64,000 bases of DNA from Macrotrachela quadricornifera (GCA_022393335.1 JAJEKB010021277.1:926737-990736); one strand, 5' to 3'. Numbered from the stretch's first letter, positions 23,446-34,739 are shown. A program made the numbers and translations. The notes: a model not told the origin generated them from the letters alone.

Positions 23446-24606
23446 TTAGGATGGTAAGAAATTTTTTGTGTTTTTTTTCGAAAACTCCCTAGAACGGTCA
23501 AGAAAGTTCTAGAAGTTTTCATACTATTGTGAACGTAGATTTTGATCTCGAATTAGAAACGAAGATATCTCGTAGAAAGCTCCGGATGCTTCTACTTCAT
23601 GAATCTGTTTGGGTCGCAAAGCAACGGAAGCAATAAGCAACATATGCTATACAGTGGGCAAGGATGTACTCTCCATCCATACAGCCCAACATTGGTTTCA
23701 TCGGTTCAAGAACGGTAACTTCGAACTCAACGATATAATTCACTCTGGAAGAACACTACAAATGGATATGAAAGTCTTAGAGCAGCTTATTGAAGAAGAT
23801 CCTCGGTTGATCACACAATGCTTAGCAGAACGATTCGGGTGCCCTCATATTACAGTGGAAATACGGAGTTTGGATACGACATGAGTTGTCACCGCATCAG
23901 CTACAACACAGAGTTGACGCTTGTATGGAATTAATGACATCCCATCGCAACTGCGAATGACTTTACAATCTTATCACCGGCGATGAAACATGGGTGTCGT
24001 ATGTTAACCACACCCACAAGCGATGGTGGCTGGGAACTGGACAAGAATATGTAGCAACACCCAAAGAAGATCTTAACCAAAAGAAAATAATGCTGAGCGT
24101 ATGATAGGATGCCAAAGGAATTACTTATTGGGAACGTCTTTTACATGGCTGCACCATCGCTACTGATCTCTACTGTCAGCAAATGGATCGGTTTACAGAA
24201 AAATCCAAGGAAAAACAGGATTGAATTTACTTCTTGCATGACAACGCGAGACCCCATGTAACAAAGTCAACGCGCCAACAATTATTGGAGCTCGTATGGG
24301 CTACCGTTCCACGCCGCTTTATTCTCCAGACTTGGCTCCTACACATTACCATTTATTTCGCTCTCTGTCTAATCGTTTAAGCGAAAAAAATTCAACGACG
24401 AGAACGACCTCAAAATGGATCTCCAAAACTTCTTTGGCCAAAAGTCCCAGAACTTCTATGAATACAGAGTTCTTTCTATCGGATGGCTGACAACAAGTCA
24501 TCGATAGTGATGAAGCATACATTATTGAAAGCTAGTTGTATTCTTGAATTTAAAACGTAAAAAGAAAATTTTCGAAAAAAACGCCAAAAATGTCTTACCA
24601 ATCCAA
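23446..24606 (+). mobile_element. Mariner element, degenerate, TA target duplication
   Basis: The ends are imperfect inverted repeats: TTAGGATGGTAAGAAATTTT at the left and TTGGATTGGTAAGACATTTT read inwards from the right. They are flanked by TA at 23444-23445 and 24607-24608. The 1161-bp length is slightly below a typical ~1.3-kb mariner. The interior encodes a broken transposase, described separately. Confidence 0.88.
23575..24535 (+). pseudogene. Mariner transposase, frameshifted and catalytically dead
   Basis: Mariner transposase of the SETMAR/irritans-like type is recognisable along its full length in changing frames. Seen in order are the amino HTH region (GRKATEAISNICYTVGKDV, HTAQHWFHRFKNGNF), IEEDPRLITQCLAERFG, the first catalytic block ITGDETWVSYVNHT, LHGCTIATDLYCQQ, the second Asp in HDNARPHVTKSTRQQLLEL, YSPDLAPTHYHLFRSLSNRL, and a tail ending VIDSDEAYIIES with stop at 24533-24535. 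At least four frame changes and several stops interrupt it. The third Asp of the D,D34D triad (normally LAPTDY) is His in LAPTHY, so even the intact protein could not catalyse. It cannot be active but could be mobilised in trans. Confidence 0.9.
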
Positions 24607-24608
24607 TA

Positions 24609-25446
24609 ATTATCTCTCCTCTTTTTCACAGAGTATAATGACTCTGATCAAAGTATTTTCTCAGGATGGTGTCGAACAAACAGCTTTGCTCAAGAAGCTC
24701 GAAGGAAGCGCTGTTAGATTATCTCTCAAAAGTCAAATAGCATGAGCTCGTGATAAGCATTTTTGTATCACCCTCACATCCAAACGGATAAGAAAGATAA
24801 TGGTGTATATGATAATGTATCAATGCTATGATAGACAATCTCTGGTAGATGCTGAAATCGAACTTTAACACAGAATTTACCATAAGCCACAAAATGAACA
24901 CTAAAAGAACCCGCCATAGGAGAAATTCAAGAGATTTTTTCGATGTGTCTAACAAAAAAACACCTATAGGTGAAGCTCAGCTTTAAAGCTGATATTTTGC
25001 CCAAATGCAGATCACATCGAGAGTAGAAAAGTTTCAAAAGAACTCGAGCTTCTGAGCCTTTCTTTGCGAGTTATGATAATTTTGCTGCAGTTTTTGCTAT
25101 TGACTGGCTGTTTCAGAGACAATGAAACTCTGCGATTTAATGCTGAAATTTTGTCCAATAGCTCTGACGATCAATAAAAAAATCTCAAAATTTCAGCGGT
25201 TGACCAGATTTTTTTCATCAGTTATTACGGTTTTACAATAATGTATATGGTGTTATGTTTGTTTTATTGTTTAACCTCGATGTTAATCTTTTCCTCTGGG
25301 TACTTTCACAGGTGCCGTAATATCTTTTCAGATATGGAATCTCTTCTATCTTTTACCTAGATCTCTAATGTGATATCATCTCTGATGATATCACACACAC
25401 ATCTATTTTCATACCTAGATTTCTTTGTTCAGATATCATCTTTGAT
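24609..25446. other. Intergenic, no gene seen
   Basis: No supported gene; the 78-codon minus ORF at 24719-24955 lacks features. The left ~120 bp after the mariner (24610-24760) has above-average coding-like composition but no readable frame. An inverted TGATATCATC/GATGATATCA motif occurs at 25370-25390. Confidence 0.4.
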
Positions 25447-25591
25447 GGTCAAAAAAAGTGAGCTCGACACGTAAACTCTAAATTTCGAGCTCACTTACGC
25501 ATCCATATTTTAACATTATTTCGGAGTCCACAATGTCATTACTGGCTACTAAATAACTAGTTTAACATTATTCGACCAATAACCATCAATT

Positions 25592-25765
25592 AAGCATAGT
25601 GCTAAATTAAGTACAGTACTCAACAAATTAGTGCTAAGTGAGCATAGTACTCAACTAATTAGCGCTAACGGAGCATAGTACTCAACTAATTAGTGCTAAA
25701 TGAGCATAGTGCTCAACTAATTAGCATTAACTGAGCATAGTACTCAACTAATTAGCACTTATGGA
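25592..25765. repeat. 31-bp tandem array in the left foldback arm
   Basis: About six copies of GAGCATAGTACTCAACTAAT plus TAGTGCTAACT, differing by one to a few bases. The first copy is the most diverged. Confidence 0.85.
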
Positions 25766-26789
25766 TCATAATACTTAACCCATTATCACGAAGTTTTATT
25801 CATAGTCATTTACTTTCTATATCAGTATGGATCATACAACTAATGTTTTTCCTGCTATAGATGGAAGTCATGCAGAACTCTCTATCGAATATTTCGCGCT
25901 TTTAATCTAAACAATTGATCAGGAAATCTAAGAAAGCTGTTTTCGTGAGTTGGTCATAAATATATTGTAACTTTAACTTGAAATTTTAGAGTAATGGTGA
26001 AATACCGTCCCTAGTTATGAGGATCGATAGGTGCCGTATCTTGACAACGAAATTAGGAATAACAGAGATTTTTTAGACTTCGATTGTTTTCTCCTTAGAG
26101 ATTAGATGTATACAAAAAAGAGTCAAAAATAGCATTTTCGTCAATTCAGAGACTTATTTCCTTCTCGAATATGGATCTAATGTCATCATCAAATGAATTA
26201 ACATTCATATCGGATAAACTATAAAGAGTTTAATTGACAGATGATCGAAAGTCAATTTTCTCGGCACCTGAGCGACGGCTTGGCTAAAGGGAAACAAATT
26301 ACGTCATATAAAATATCAAATAAACTCATGATATTCAATGTGAGATCAATATTGATTGATAGTTTGATAACATTACGTACAAATTCTATAACGAGGTAAT
26401 TGTGTAATTCCACGAAACAGATTCTAGTGGCTCATTTTTGTATACAACTGATTTCTAATAGTAAAAATAATCGAGGTTTAAAAAATCTCTGTTATTCCTA
26501 ATTTCGTTATCAAGATACGCAAGCCATCGATCGTCATAACTAGACATGACCTTTTATCATTATGCACAAATTTCATGTTGAATTTACAATATATTGCTGA
26601 CCAATTCCAGAAAAGAACAGTCTTGGATTTCCTGATCAATAATTTGGATTAAAAGAGCGTAATATTCGATAGAGAGTTCTGCATGACTTCCATCTATAGC
26701 AGGAAAAACATTAGTTGTATGATCCATACTGATATAGAAAGTAAATGACTATGAATAAAACTTCGTGATAATGGGTTAAGTATTATGAT

Positions 26790-26878
26790 CCATAAGTGCT
26801 AATTAGTTGAGTACTATGCTCAATTAGCACTAATTAGTTGAGTACTATGCTTAATCAGCACTAATTAGTTGAGTACTT
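26790..26878. repeat. 31-bp tandem array in the right foldback arm, inverted
   Basis: About three copies of the same 31-bp unit in reverse complement (AGTGCTAATTAGTTGAGTAC...). The right arm has fewer copies than the left, so array length changed after the arms were formed. Confidence 0.85.
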
Positions 26879-28035
26879 ATCGTCTTTATCGGCAGAATTA
26901 TGTAGGGCAACTTCATTTGCTTTCAGGAGTGGTTCGGTGGAATTGGCTAATTATTAGAAGTAATTAGAAGTATATCATCAATTTTCGGAAATAATTGATA
27001 CTTTCATTAATGACCGGAAGTAATTTGAAAGATATTGTTGATCACTGGTACTAATTTTCTGTAATTAGCGATATACTTAGCAACTATATAATTAATTTTA
27101 GGATAAAGCTATATTGGAGGAAAAGTCTGGACTGATTTTCTTGGTAAACTGTGGACTGGCGTAAGGTGAGCTCGAAATTTCGAGCCTACGACGATTCGAG
27201 CTCACTTTTTTTGACCTTATTTTTGTGATGAGTTGGAAAACGTAGTACAGGAGAAGTTGTTTGTTCGTGACGATGTTTAATCTTTTGAAACAAAGATAAT
27301 TTTTCCATCAGATTTAGAAATTGTGAAGTTGAGAAATTTACACCAGCAGAAGAATTGGATGATAACGCTCGAGCAGAACGGAAGATTGCTTCACAAGTTT
27401 GAGAATGAAAACGATTGACACATAATACCTCTTCAGGTAATTTACCTTCAATCACCAACAGAATCAAATAGACCAATGAATGTGCATTCAGTTCGATAGA
27501 ATAAACTGCTTGTGAAGTTAGAAAATATTGCTGAAGATTTCGTTTCGTACAATGATAATCGTCATTGGAATTTTTCGTTAATTCGACAAGTAAATTGTCC
27601 AGCTTCTTCTTGCCCATCTTTTCGATCCATAGAAGCCAAAAGCGTGAGAGAAACACGCTGGTCCAAGCATGAAAAACTCTATTCAACAAAGACATTGATT
27701 TATCAATGTATGCATCAATAATTGAACGGAGTAATTTGACGTATATAGTTGTTGCATTTGAATTATGAATATGTTCAAGTGCTTCAAGTACTTCATCACG
27801 GCTCATTCTGAAGCAAGATGCAAAATTCTGATGATCTCGAGAATTTAAGTCAGACAATACCAAACCATGAAATAATTTGGAAGATGATGAAACAATTTGA
27901 TGTAAGATATCCATTGATAAAATTTGATTTCCCATAAGTAAGGTCGCTGTTGAAGAAAGCATTCTATTACGAATCTTTGTTGTTAAATGAATCGGGTCCT
28001 AAAAGTATGAGAGACATATATATATATATATATAT

Positions 28036-29390
28036 AAACCCCCCCTACAGAGTAGAAGCCCACCCTATAATAGAGGCCCATCCGGAATAGAAGCCCAGTC
28101 AGAAGGTTATAACTTTTCAGACACATTAGAAGCCCACCCTGTCCAAAATGAACAGAAAATAGACAAATTAGTTCAGTACTTCTTACTATATTATTGTATC
28201 CGAGTTGATATGTCTAACTTTCCTTAGGCTACAAAATTTTTGTCAACAAATAAATGAACATCTGTCAAGTACTAAAAAATTGTTATGCATATGCATTACT
28301 TGCCTAAGAACTATGGGACGGAATTTACGATATGTATAAATGCCCTAGAAATAAAGAAGAAAACGTCGAAAGAAAAAATATCGAAAGTATTATTAATGCA
28401 CATTTACACTCACTGATCATATGTAAATACAAGACATAGACCCTTCTGCAGATTATTCACGCAGTGTTGATGAATAAATGCACTGAAGCTGCATTAATAA
28501 TGCATGCGATATTTTTTCTTTCAATCATTTTTACTTTTGGCATTTTCTATTTCTACCAAACTTATACCATTTAAAATTATGCATGCAATAAAATTGTTCT
28601 GCTACGCTTCTTACTCTTATAAGATTATGTATAACTCAGAAAAGAAATTTTGAGATTTTTATTGACTTAGCAGCAATCCAAGCAATTCTTTGATTGAAGG
28701 ATCAGACATGTGAGAAAGCTGACTAAGGCATATACGAATGACATGATTTGTTAGATTTAAAAATAAATGTCAGTGTGGGATGATACAATATCAAATATTA
28801 TAATACTTAGTAGATTTCAATTACTTATGTTTTAAGGAGTGGAAAATCCTTATTGTGTAGTCACAAATTTATTTTATATTTTTGCCACTACAATTAAAAT
28901 ATATCTCGTGTTCTATCTGAACTGTGCATTAGCTATCATGATGAAGTCGTCTAGCAGAATTATATCCGTGTATGTCTAATAGAAGTCTTTTTTTCATCGA
29001 TTCAAAGCTCGACATGTTCAAAATCAATATATGGCGTTAAGTGCAGTTTTTCATATCTACAGTGAGATTCAGGAACTGTGAAGGGTACATGAGTATGTCG
29101 ATATAAAATGGCGTGTAAACAGTACACTACTATGTCGATTTGATGATATATAACCGAGAAGGAATTGGTAATCAGTTCGTGGTTTCTAAGAAACTATGAT
29201 AAGCACTCTAAAAGCTGTCAGCAACTTGATAACCTCGATTTATAAATTTGCAACATTGTTTCTGCCTGTAAGATAATTAAATCTTAGCTGTACTATGAAA
29301 AAAGTTGATCGCAATAAAAGCCCATGTCCAAACTTATAATTTTCAAAACAAATTAAAAGCCCAGTGGGCTTTTATTCTGTGAAGGGGTTT
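28036..29390. mobile_element. ~1.35-kb terminal-inverted-repeat element inside the intron
   Basis: The ends are inverted: AAACCCCCCCTACAGAGTAG at the left and AAACCCCTTCACAGAATAAA inward from the right. Several subterminal copies of A(G/A)AAGCCCA follow (28051-28145; 29317-29370 on the other strand). It occupies nearly all of the 1.54-kb intron of the transposase-like gene. A (TA)n run precedes it at 28016-28035. No transposase is visible inside and no target duplication is certain. Confidence 0.65.
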
Positions 29391-30744
29391 AATGAAGATT
29401 TCTTTTATTAAAGAAGTCAAACAAGTTGCACTATTTAGTACGTTCGGAACTACAGTAAAACTTGAAAAAGATTTGATATTGCTCTGATTTGTTTTCTTTT
29501 TCTTAAGATAGGATGAGCTGAATAACATTAGGTAGTTTTACCTGAAACACAAGAAATAGTTGTGTTGATTCAAGGTAAAACCAATTCCATTCAATAGGTA
29601 GATCAACTTTAAAAACGTCGGGACGTTGACGAAAATCGAAATTCGGAAGTTTAGCAAAAAAGTTTGTCGTTAAACGCATAGTACGCAAGTACCGTGCATC
29701 ACAATCGGTAGCAAAACCAATGATCCTAACACCACGTTTAAGAGATTCATCAAAAATTTTTAACCATCGATTGATCAAATCATATGAGTCGAATTTGTTG
29801 TCTGTGCCATAACCAGAAATAAAGAATGGTGATGAAGGTTGATTTTGAGGAGTGATAGGTTGAATTGCATGTATGTTCAAAAGAGACGATAGTGTTTCAT
29901 TTTTAAACGTTGCTTCAAGATCAGAGAACGTTTCGATTTGAAATGCTGATGGTTGTGGAAAACCATTGTTGTGAAGCCGAAAAGTAAAGCCAATAAATGA
30001 GTTGGATTGACGATCATAAGATACCTTTTGTACAACTCCGGTACAATCTTCTGAAGCAAATGCATACTTGACGTCCATTGATTTAAAGTGAGTTTCCATA
30101 GAATCGAAACGAAATTCACCTTCTCTAATTTGTTCTTTATTTTCATTGAAGAGTTTCGATAACGTTGATATAGATGGAGGAGTACCTGGCAAGTTAATTC
30201 TGACAAATTCGTAGGCTTGTGGGCCACCCACAACATAAAGAACAAATGCGAATTCTTGAACCACATGAGAGTATCGATAATGATAAGATGATTTTGTTAA
30301 ATTATTTGCCATATTTTCGACAAATGATGATAGAAAAACTAAATCATTTTGATCGATGGCAAACATTGAATTTTGACAAAACGTAATAAGAATTTTCAAC
30401 CACGGAAAACGTGTGAGAATAGTAGTTGATACAAGAATCGACTCATTTGACGAAGTTGTTGTTACTTGATATTCAGTTTGATGAAGATTTGACGTAAGAC
30501 AGTCTATATCATATTGAATACCGGCTTTAATCGTCCATTTTCCATTTTTTTCATGGAAAGCAGTTAATTTTTTCAATTCGATGAGGTTTGGATCATTAGA
30601 ATCAATACGAAGAAAGTCGAGTGGACCTTGTTGAGAATGAAGAAGTGAACGAGCAGATGAAAAACCTTGTAAACGAACAAGTTCTTTTATTTCGGTGTTA
30701 AAGGTTGTTTCAAGAAAATCATAGAAGGCAGTTCCTTTGAGCAT

Positions 30745-31281
30745 GAATATGTTGGATTGAAAAAAGTGTTATTCGTTGACATACTAGTTTGAATTAAGAA
30801 AAAAACACGATGAGTAAAATGTAATACAAATTGAACAATTTATAATACTAACCTATTGGTTTCAACAGATTTGCTTCAATAACCAACTAATTATTCTTCT
30901 AAATTTGTTAATATAATTACTATTTAAATCAAGAATAGACTACTCTTATGTGAAAATATGATATATTCAAGTGTTTATTCTAAAATCCAATATCAGTTTG
31001 TTCTAATCAATACAAAACTATGAAGACAATATTGACAAACTAATGATAAAACAAAAAGATGATTTAAATTAAAAAAAAGTATAGAATGAGCAGACGACAA
31101 TAATATAAAATAAATAGATGACAAATAAAAGACAACCATGAAAAAAATCTACTGAATTCTTCAGAAATATTGATAAACCTAAGTACCATTGAAAGACGAT
31201 TGTGTCAAATCTAAAGAAGAGATCAAATTTCATAGAAATTCTTTATAAATTGAAATTGTTATTGGAATTACCGTGTTGCTA
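30745..31281. other. Spacer between pseudogene segments
   Basis: AT-rich. It is either an intron (a plausible donor GTAATT at 31271-31266 on the minus strand) or the gap between two neighbouring related genes. Nothing else is recognisable. Confidence 0.4.
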
Positions 31282-32547
31282 TTATGTTTGACGTCGTTTG
31301 TGTTTAGAAATCGACCTAGTTGAATTGTTACTCAGTTCCATCGATTGTTGACCATCTTCATTTGTTGTTTCTTTGTGATGTTGACTTGATGGATTGGAGG
31401 AAGCTGATGGAGGAAATGAGGCATCTAAATCATCATCGATAGCAGGTTCATTTAAAGGACGTGTTCGTTTCATTGATATGCATCGATTATTTTGAGTTAA
31501 ATGTTTATAAAAATTACTAAGTTGATAATGTTTTCGTCCAGTTGGCATTGGAATATTAGTTCTTTTATTACAAGAGCATTTTACAAAAGCTGGTTTATCA
31601 TTAAAAATGATTTGATAATCATTAGGTTCAGTAAGTGTATAATTTTAAAAAGATTAAATTGATCACGATTCTTTTCCCACCAAAATTTAATTTTTTCGTT
31701 AAGATAATCGTGATGATCTGTGTTGGAGGAAGCAGTTGTTGTTGATGAATCAATCGAAAGAGGCGTGTTTCGCATTAATGTCGAAGGTACCTGATGAAGA
31801 TGATTACTTACATTAGCAGAATTGTTCGACTAAGTTCGCTTATTTTTCTTGTCAGTAAGGAAGGAGTTGAATAATTCTTGAAGATAATGAAGAAAGCCAT
31901 GAACACCTGCTAAGACAGCTCGTTTGTTATTCAAGACTTTTATTGAAAGACGATCTTGAAGTTGAATAACCGATGGATCATCATTGTTAATATCGAAGAG
32001 AGCCAAAGAATTCGTGTTCAAAAAACAACGAGCATTTGAAATTTTTTGTATTCTGAGTAAATCTTCGATATCTTTGGAGGTTAATTGTTCTATTAGAGAA
32101 TAGAATGCATCTCCTTGTAAACTGAAAGCATCTTTTGGCATGACGGAGATATCAATCTTAGTAGAAGATTGAATTTGCTTATTTAATAAACGAGACATAG
32201 TTACAAAACGAATTATATGCCTTCCGATTGAAGAAAAGATAGAATTAACGGATATCGTTCATTTTTGTTCTTATATATGTCATTTCGTTGAACATTCTAG
32301 ACAACAATGAAAGAACAGAAAAAGAACATATATGCACTTGTTGAATCTATATCGAGTCATATTTTGAACAGTAGAATATAATTATTAGCTTTGCTAGTAT
32401 TACGATTTCTTGAAGAATTATCAGTTTACAAGAATAAAACTAATGAACTAGTTATAATTTAAAAGAATCTTTTGAAAATTTAAGTTAGTTATCATTTATA
32501 AGCTAATATAATTAGTACTTCTGGCAGTATATAAATACTTTTTGATT

Positions 32548-32692
32548 CGTACTCCCGTACTCCACTTGATACGCCCATACTTCATGTGATACTCCCGTAC
32601 TCCATATGGTACTCCCGTATTCCATTTGATATTCCCATACTTCATGTGATACTCCCATACTCCATGTGGTATTCCCATACTCCAGAGCATAC
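32548..32692. repeat. 20-bp minisatellite, ~7 copies
   Basis: Tandem copies of ACTCCCATACTCCATGTGAT with mainly C/T and G/A differences. Both strands give long ORFs in several frames (for example 32496-32690 minus) because the unit lacks stops; these are artefacts. Confidence 0.9.
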
Positions 32693-32699
32693 TTCATAT

Positions 32700-33409
32700 T
32701 GGCCTCCGACATATTTAGTTTACTCTGAATACTTTCGACTATACTCCATCACTTCAAGAGTCTTAGATCTTGTGATACAAATCTGGAGTTGGCTGTTTCC
32801 CCCTTAGTTTTTGGTAATATCAGATATTCTTTAATAAATGGCAGAACTTTGCATTTCACATATTGATCTCGGACCATATTTTATTGAAATAACAAAATAT
32901 ATCACAAGATCCAACATGAAAAGCTCTGCAATCTCCAATGTAAAGCCTTTTTAATTTCTGCATTTTTTATTTTCAAAGAAAGGAAAATTCTATGAGATTT
33001 TTCTTTATCTTTGCAAAAACATCAATTATTGGTCGCAGACGATTTTGTTTTAAGTTAAAAACAAAAGATACACATACAAATAAATTGTAGTTCGTAAGAT
33101 CGTATTCTCTTTCCATGCCGCATCTTATAATATATTTTATGGTTTTTTTTGTGAAACACGATCTACAAGAGGGTATTGAAGTGATTAGGGATAGATATTT
33201 GCACCCCCACCCCCTTCCCCCACAGACGTGACAGACATCACAGACTGTGATCGACGGGCTAAGAAAGCATCACAGACCATGACAGACAGAATATTTTAAG
33301 TGGCCACAGATTCAGATAGATAGGCTTTCGAAGCTATTATAACAGCATGAGAAATCTCATTCGGAGCCTCTCACATATGATGACATGCATCTTCAAGGAT
33401 TATCAATGC
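32700..33409. other. Intergenic, no gene seen
   Basis: No gene. A C-rich run (33211-33231) is followed by several CACAGA / GACAGAC motifs (33224-33312), resembling a degraded short tandem repeat. Confidence 0.45.
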
Positions 33410-33615
33410 TCATGTATAAACTAACTTTAGTTAAAATATCTTTGGAGCTTTTCCTTGTTGAAGTTCGATGCTGCATAGTAAAGAATAATGGCCAAGTATG
33501 TCTGACTATACATCAAACACGGCTTTAAAGTAATTAGTAAGAATAGGTACATCGTGTTTCACACTTTCAATCCCGTCACGAAGTGCGCTAACAGCTTTCC
33601 ATTAAAACATGTTCC
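33410..33615 (-). repeat. Dispersed repeat, copy 2 (inverted)
   Basis: Reverse-complement counterpart of 21380-21570, with roughly 80% similarity by eye over ~180 bp. It ends near GCTAACAGCTTTCC. A further fragment beginning GTGAAACACGATCTAC lies at 33151. Confidence 0.6.
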
Positions 33616-34290
33616 GGGATCACAATATGAAACACAAAATTCTTTCATTTATTATAGATTATTCCATATTTTAAAACTTAAGGTTTTATCGAAATAATTT
33701 TAATATCAAAAACTTGTTAAATAAAAATCTTAATTTTCCAAATTATATTTTTGATTAATTCAATATTAAATGAATTTATGTTTATCATAAAAATATATTT
33801 TTATTCATTTTAGGAATATACAGGAAAAGATAATCTAAATAAAATGATTATAAAGTTTCATAGAAGAATTTCAAAGTAAAAACAGAATCAAAGTGATCGA
33901 ATAGATGATATTTAAAAATGTACATATCAGTATTGGATAAAAATGAATGACAGAATATGAAGTGCATATGTATACACAAACCTAATTCATAAGGTAAAGA
34001 TTAAGAACTGCGTAAATATATTATTCTCTTCCTCTCTTTTTTGCTCTAGTAAATTTGCTCTTATTTATAATTTGTTTTCGATATATATATTCAATCATTA
34101 TGTAGAATATTATTCGATTGATTTTAAAATATTTTGTATCTTAATATAACATAAATAATTATTGACAAAAAATATCAGTTAATAATTCATGTGTTTAAAA
34201 TAAATAATAATATTCTTTAGAAAAATAAATTTCATCGCAATAAAATAAAATCTATAGTTAAAAAGGAAGTAAAGAATGAAATTTTTGTTG
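33616..34290. other. Very AT-rich upstream region
   Basis: Composition is over 80% A+T with no ORF. It precedes the small Cys-rich peptide gene and may contain its regulatory region. Confidence 0.45.
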
Positions 34291-34298
34291 TATAAATA
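34291..34298 (+). promoter_or_regulatory. TATA box of the Cys-rich peptide gene
   Basis: TATAAATA lies 80 nt upstream of the ATG. A likely start region (TAATCAGAACTTATC) is ~30 nt downstream. Confidence 0.65.
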
Positions 34299-34370
34299 GG
34301 AGAGAAGAAAATTATTTCTAATCAGAACTTATCATTACAAAACAACAGCAATAACAAGAAAATAAAACAA

Positions 34371-34619
34371 ATGGTATCAAAATCTTTTTTATTTTTTGTT
34401 ACTTTTATTTTAATTATTGGTATTATCAAAATGAGTGAATCAACAGCATGCTCAACTGGTGGACATTGCGAATCACCTTATCCTGTTTGTTGCGGCATTA
34501 TAGATCCTGATTATTGTTGTCCAAGTGGTTATTATTGTATTGGAGATGGATGGTGTCGAAGATATGGTCGTGGAAATACAGATAAAACACAAGGACAAAA
34601 AACTAATACAAATACGTAA
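34371..34619 (+). CDS. Small secreted Cys-rich peptide, granulin/knottin-like
   Basis: An 82-aa precursor. A hydrophobic signal peptide (residues ~5-26) is followed by a compact domain with eight cysteines spaced C-x5-C-x6-CC-x7-CC-x5-C-x5-C (residues 27-62), then a polar tail rich in Thr, Lys and Asn. The paired CC...CC arrangement resembles half-granulin or knottin folds, which form stacked disulfides; the assignment is by spacing only. A TATA box upstream and an AATAAA downstream frame it as a compact intronless gene. The product is expected to be secreted; its role is unknown and could be a growth-factor-like, defence or protease-inhibitor peptide. Confidence 0.75.
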   Translation: MVSKSFLFFVTFILIIGIIKMSESTACSTGGHCESPYPVCCGIIDPDYCCPSGYYCIGDGWCRRYGRGNTDKTQGQKTNTNT

Positions 34620-34733
34620 TGTGCAAACATTTTCTATAATGTATTTTATTTTATTTTATCATTCTTATATTAATCATGAACAATTTTTTTAATTTTTGAT
34701 TTTTATGCTTATTATAAGCTTTATCTCTTATTG

Positions 34734-34739
34734 AATAAA
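34734..34739 (+). terminator. Polyadenylation signal AATAAA
   Basis: Canonical AATAAA 115 nt after the stop of the Cys-rich peptide gene. Confidence 0.6.

Larger units (their letters stand above)
25447..27214. mobile_element. 1.77-kb foldback element with tandem-repeat arms
   Basis: The termini are inverted copies of GGTCAAAAAAAGTGAGCTCG, followed on each side by AAATTTCGAGCTCAC. The arms continue inward for more than 600 bp (25447 to ~26115 and ~26440 to 27214), with the same order of landmarks: TCATTTACTTTCTATATCAG, GCAGAACTCTCTATCGAATA and AACAGAGATTTTTTA. Between them is a ~320-bp unique loop. Each arm contains an array of a 31-bp unit, as in Drosophila foldback (FB) elements, whose arms are also made of tandem repeats. 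No transposase lies inside. No target duplication was found. The right end supplies the last codons of the adjacent minus-strand transposase-like pseudogene. Confidence 0.8.
27186..32198 (-). pseudogene. Transposase-like multi-exon gene, decayed; exons ~32198-31282, 30744-29542, 27998-27186
   Basis: Reading leftwards, segment 1 (32198-31282) holds a ~90-aa module (GDAFYSLIEQLTSKDIEDLL), a linker and a zinc-finger-like block (KCSCNK...HYQLSNFYKHLTQNNRC). It is interrupted by an in-frame TAG at 31830-31832 and by a one-base frameshift near 31645. Segment 2 (30744-29542) is an open 401-codon exon that starts with a second copy of the same module (GTAFYDFLETTFNTEIKELV). It ends in CAG before GTAAAA. 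Segment 3 (27998-27186) joins in phase 0 after a TTTTAG acceptor. The body has YSHVVQEFAFVLYVVGG, FATDCDARYLRTMRLTT and AHSLVYLILLVIEGKLPEE. I know this kind of protein only as repeated, uncharacterised proteins of invertebrates, probably transposon-derived; no named family is claimed. The last ten codons come from the foldback element terminus. Confidence 0.6.

Noticed and set aside
28016..28035. (TA)n run considered as a target duplication or hairpin
   Set aside because: A simple dinucleotide repeat next to the intron element; it cannot be used to define the insertion site.
32496..32807. Overlapping ORFs on both strands with periodic Tyr/Gly/Trp residues
   Set aside because: They are by-products of a 20-bp minisatellite without stop codons.
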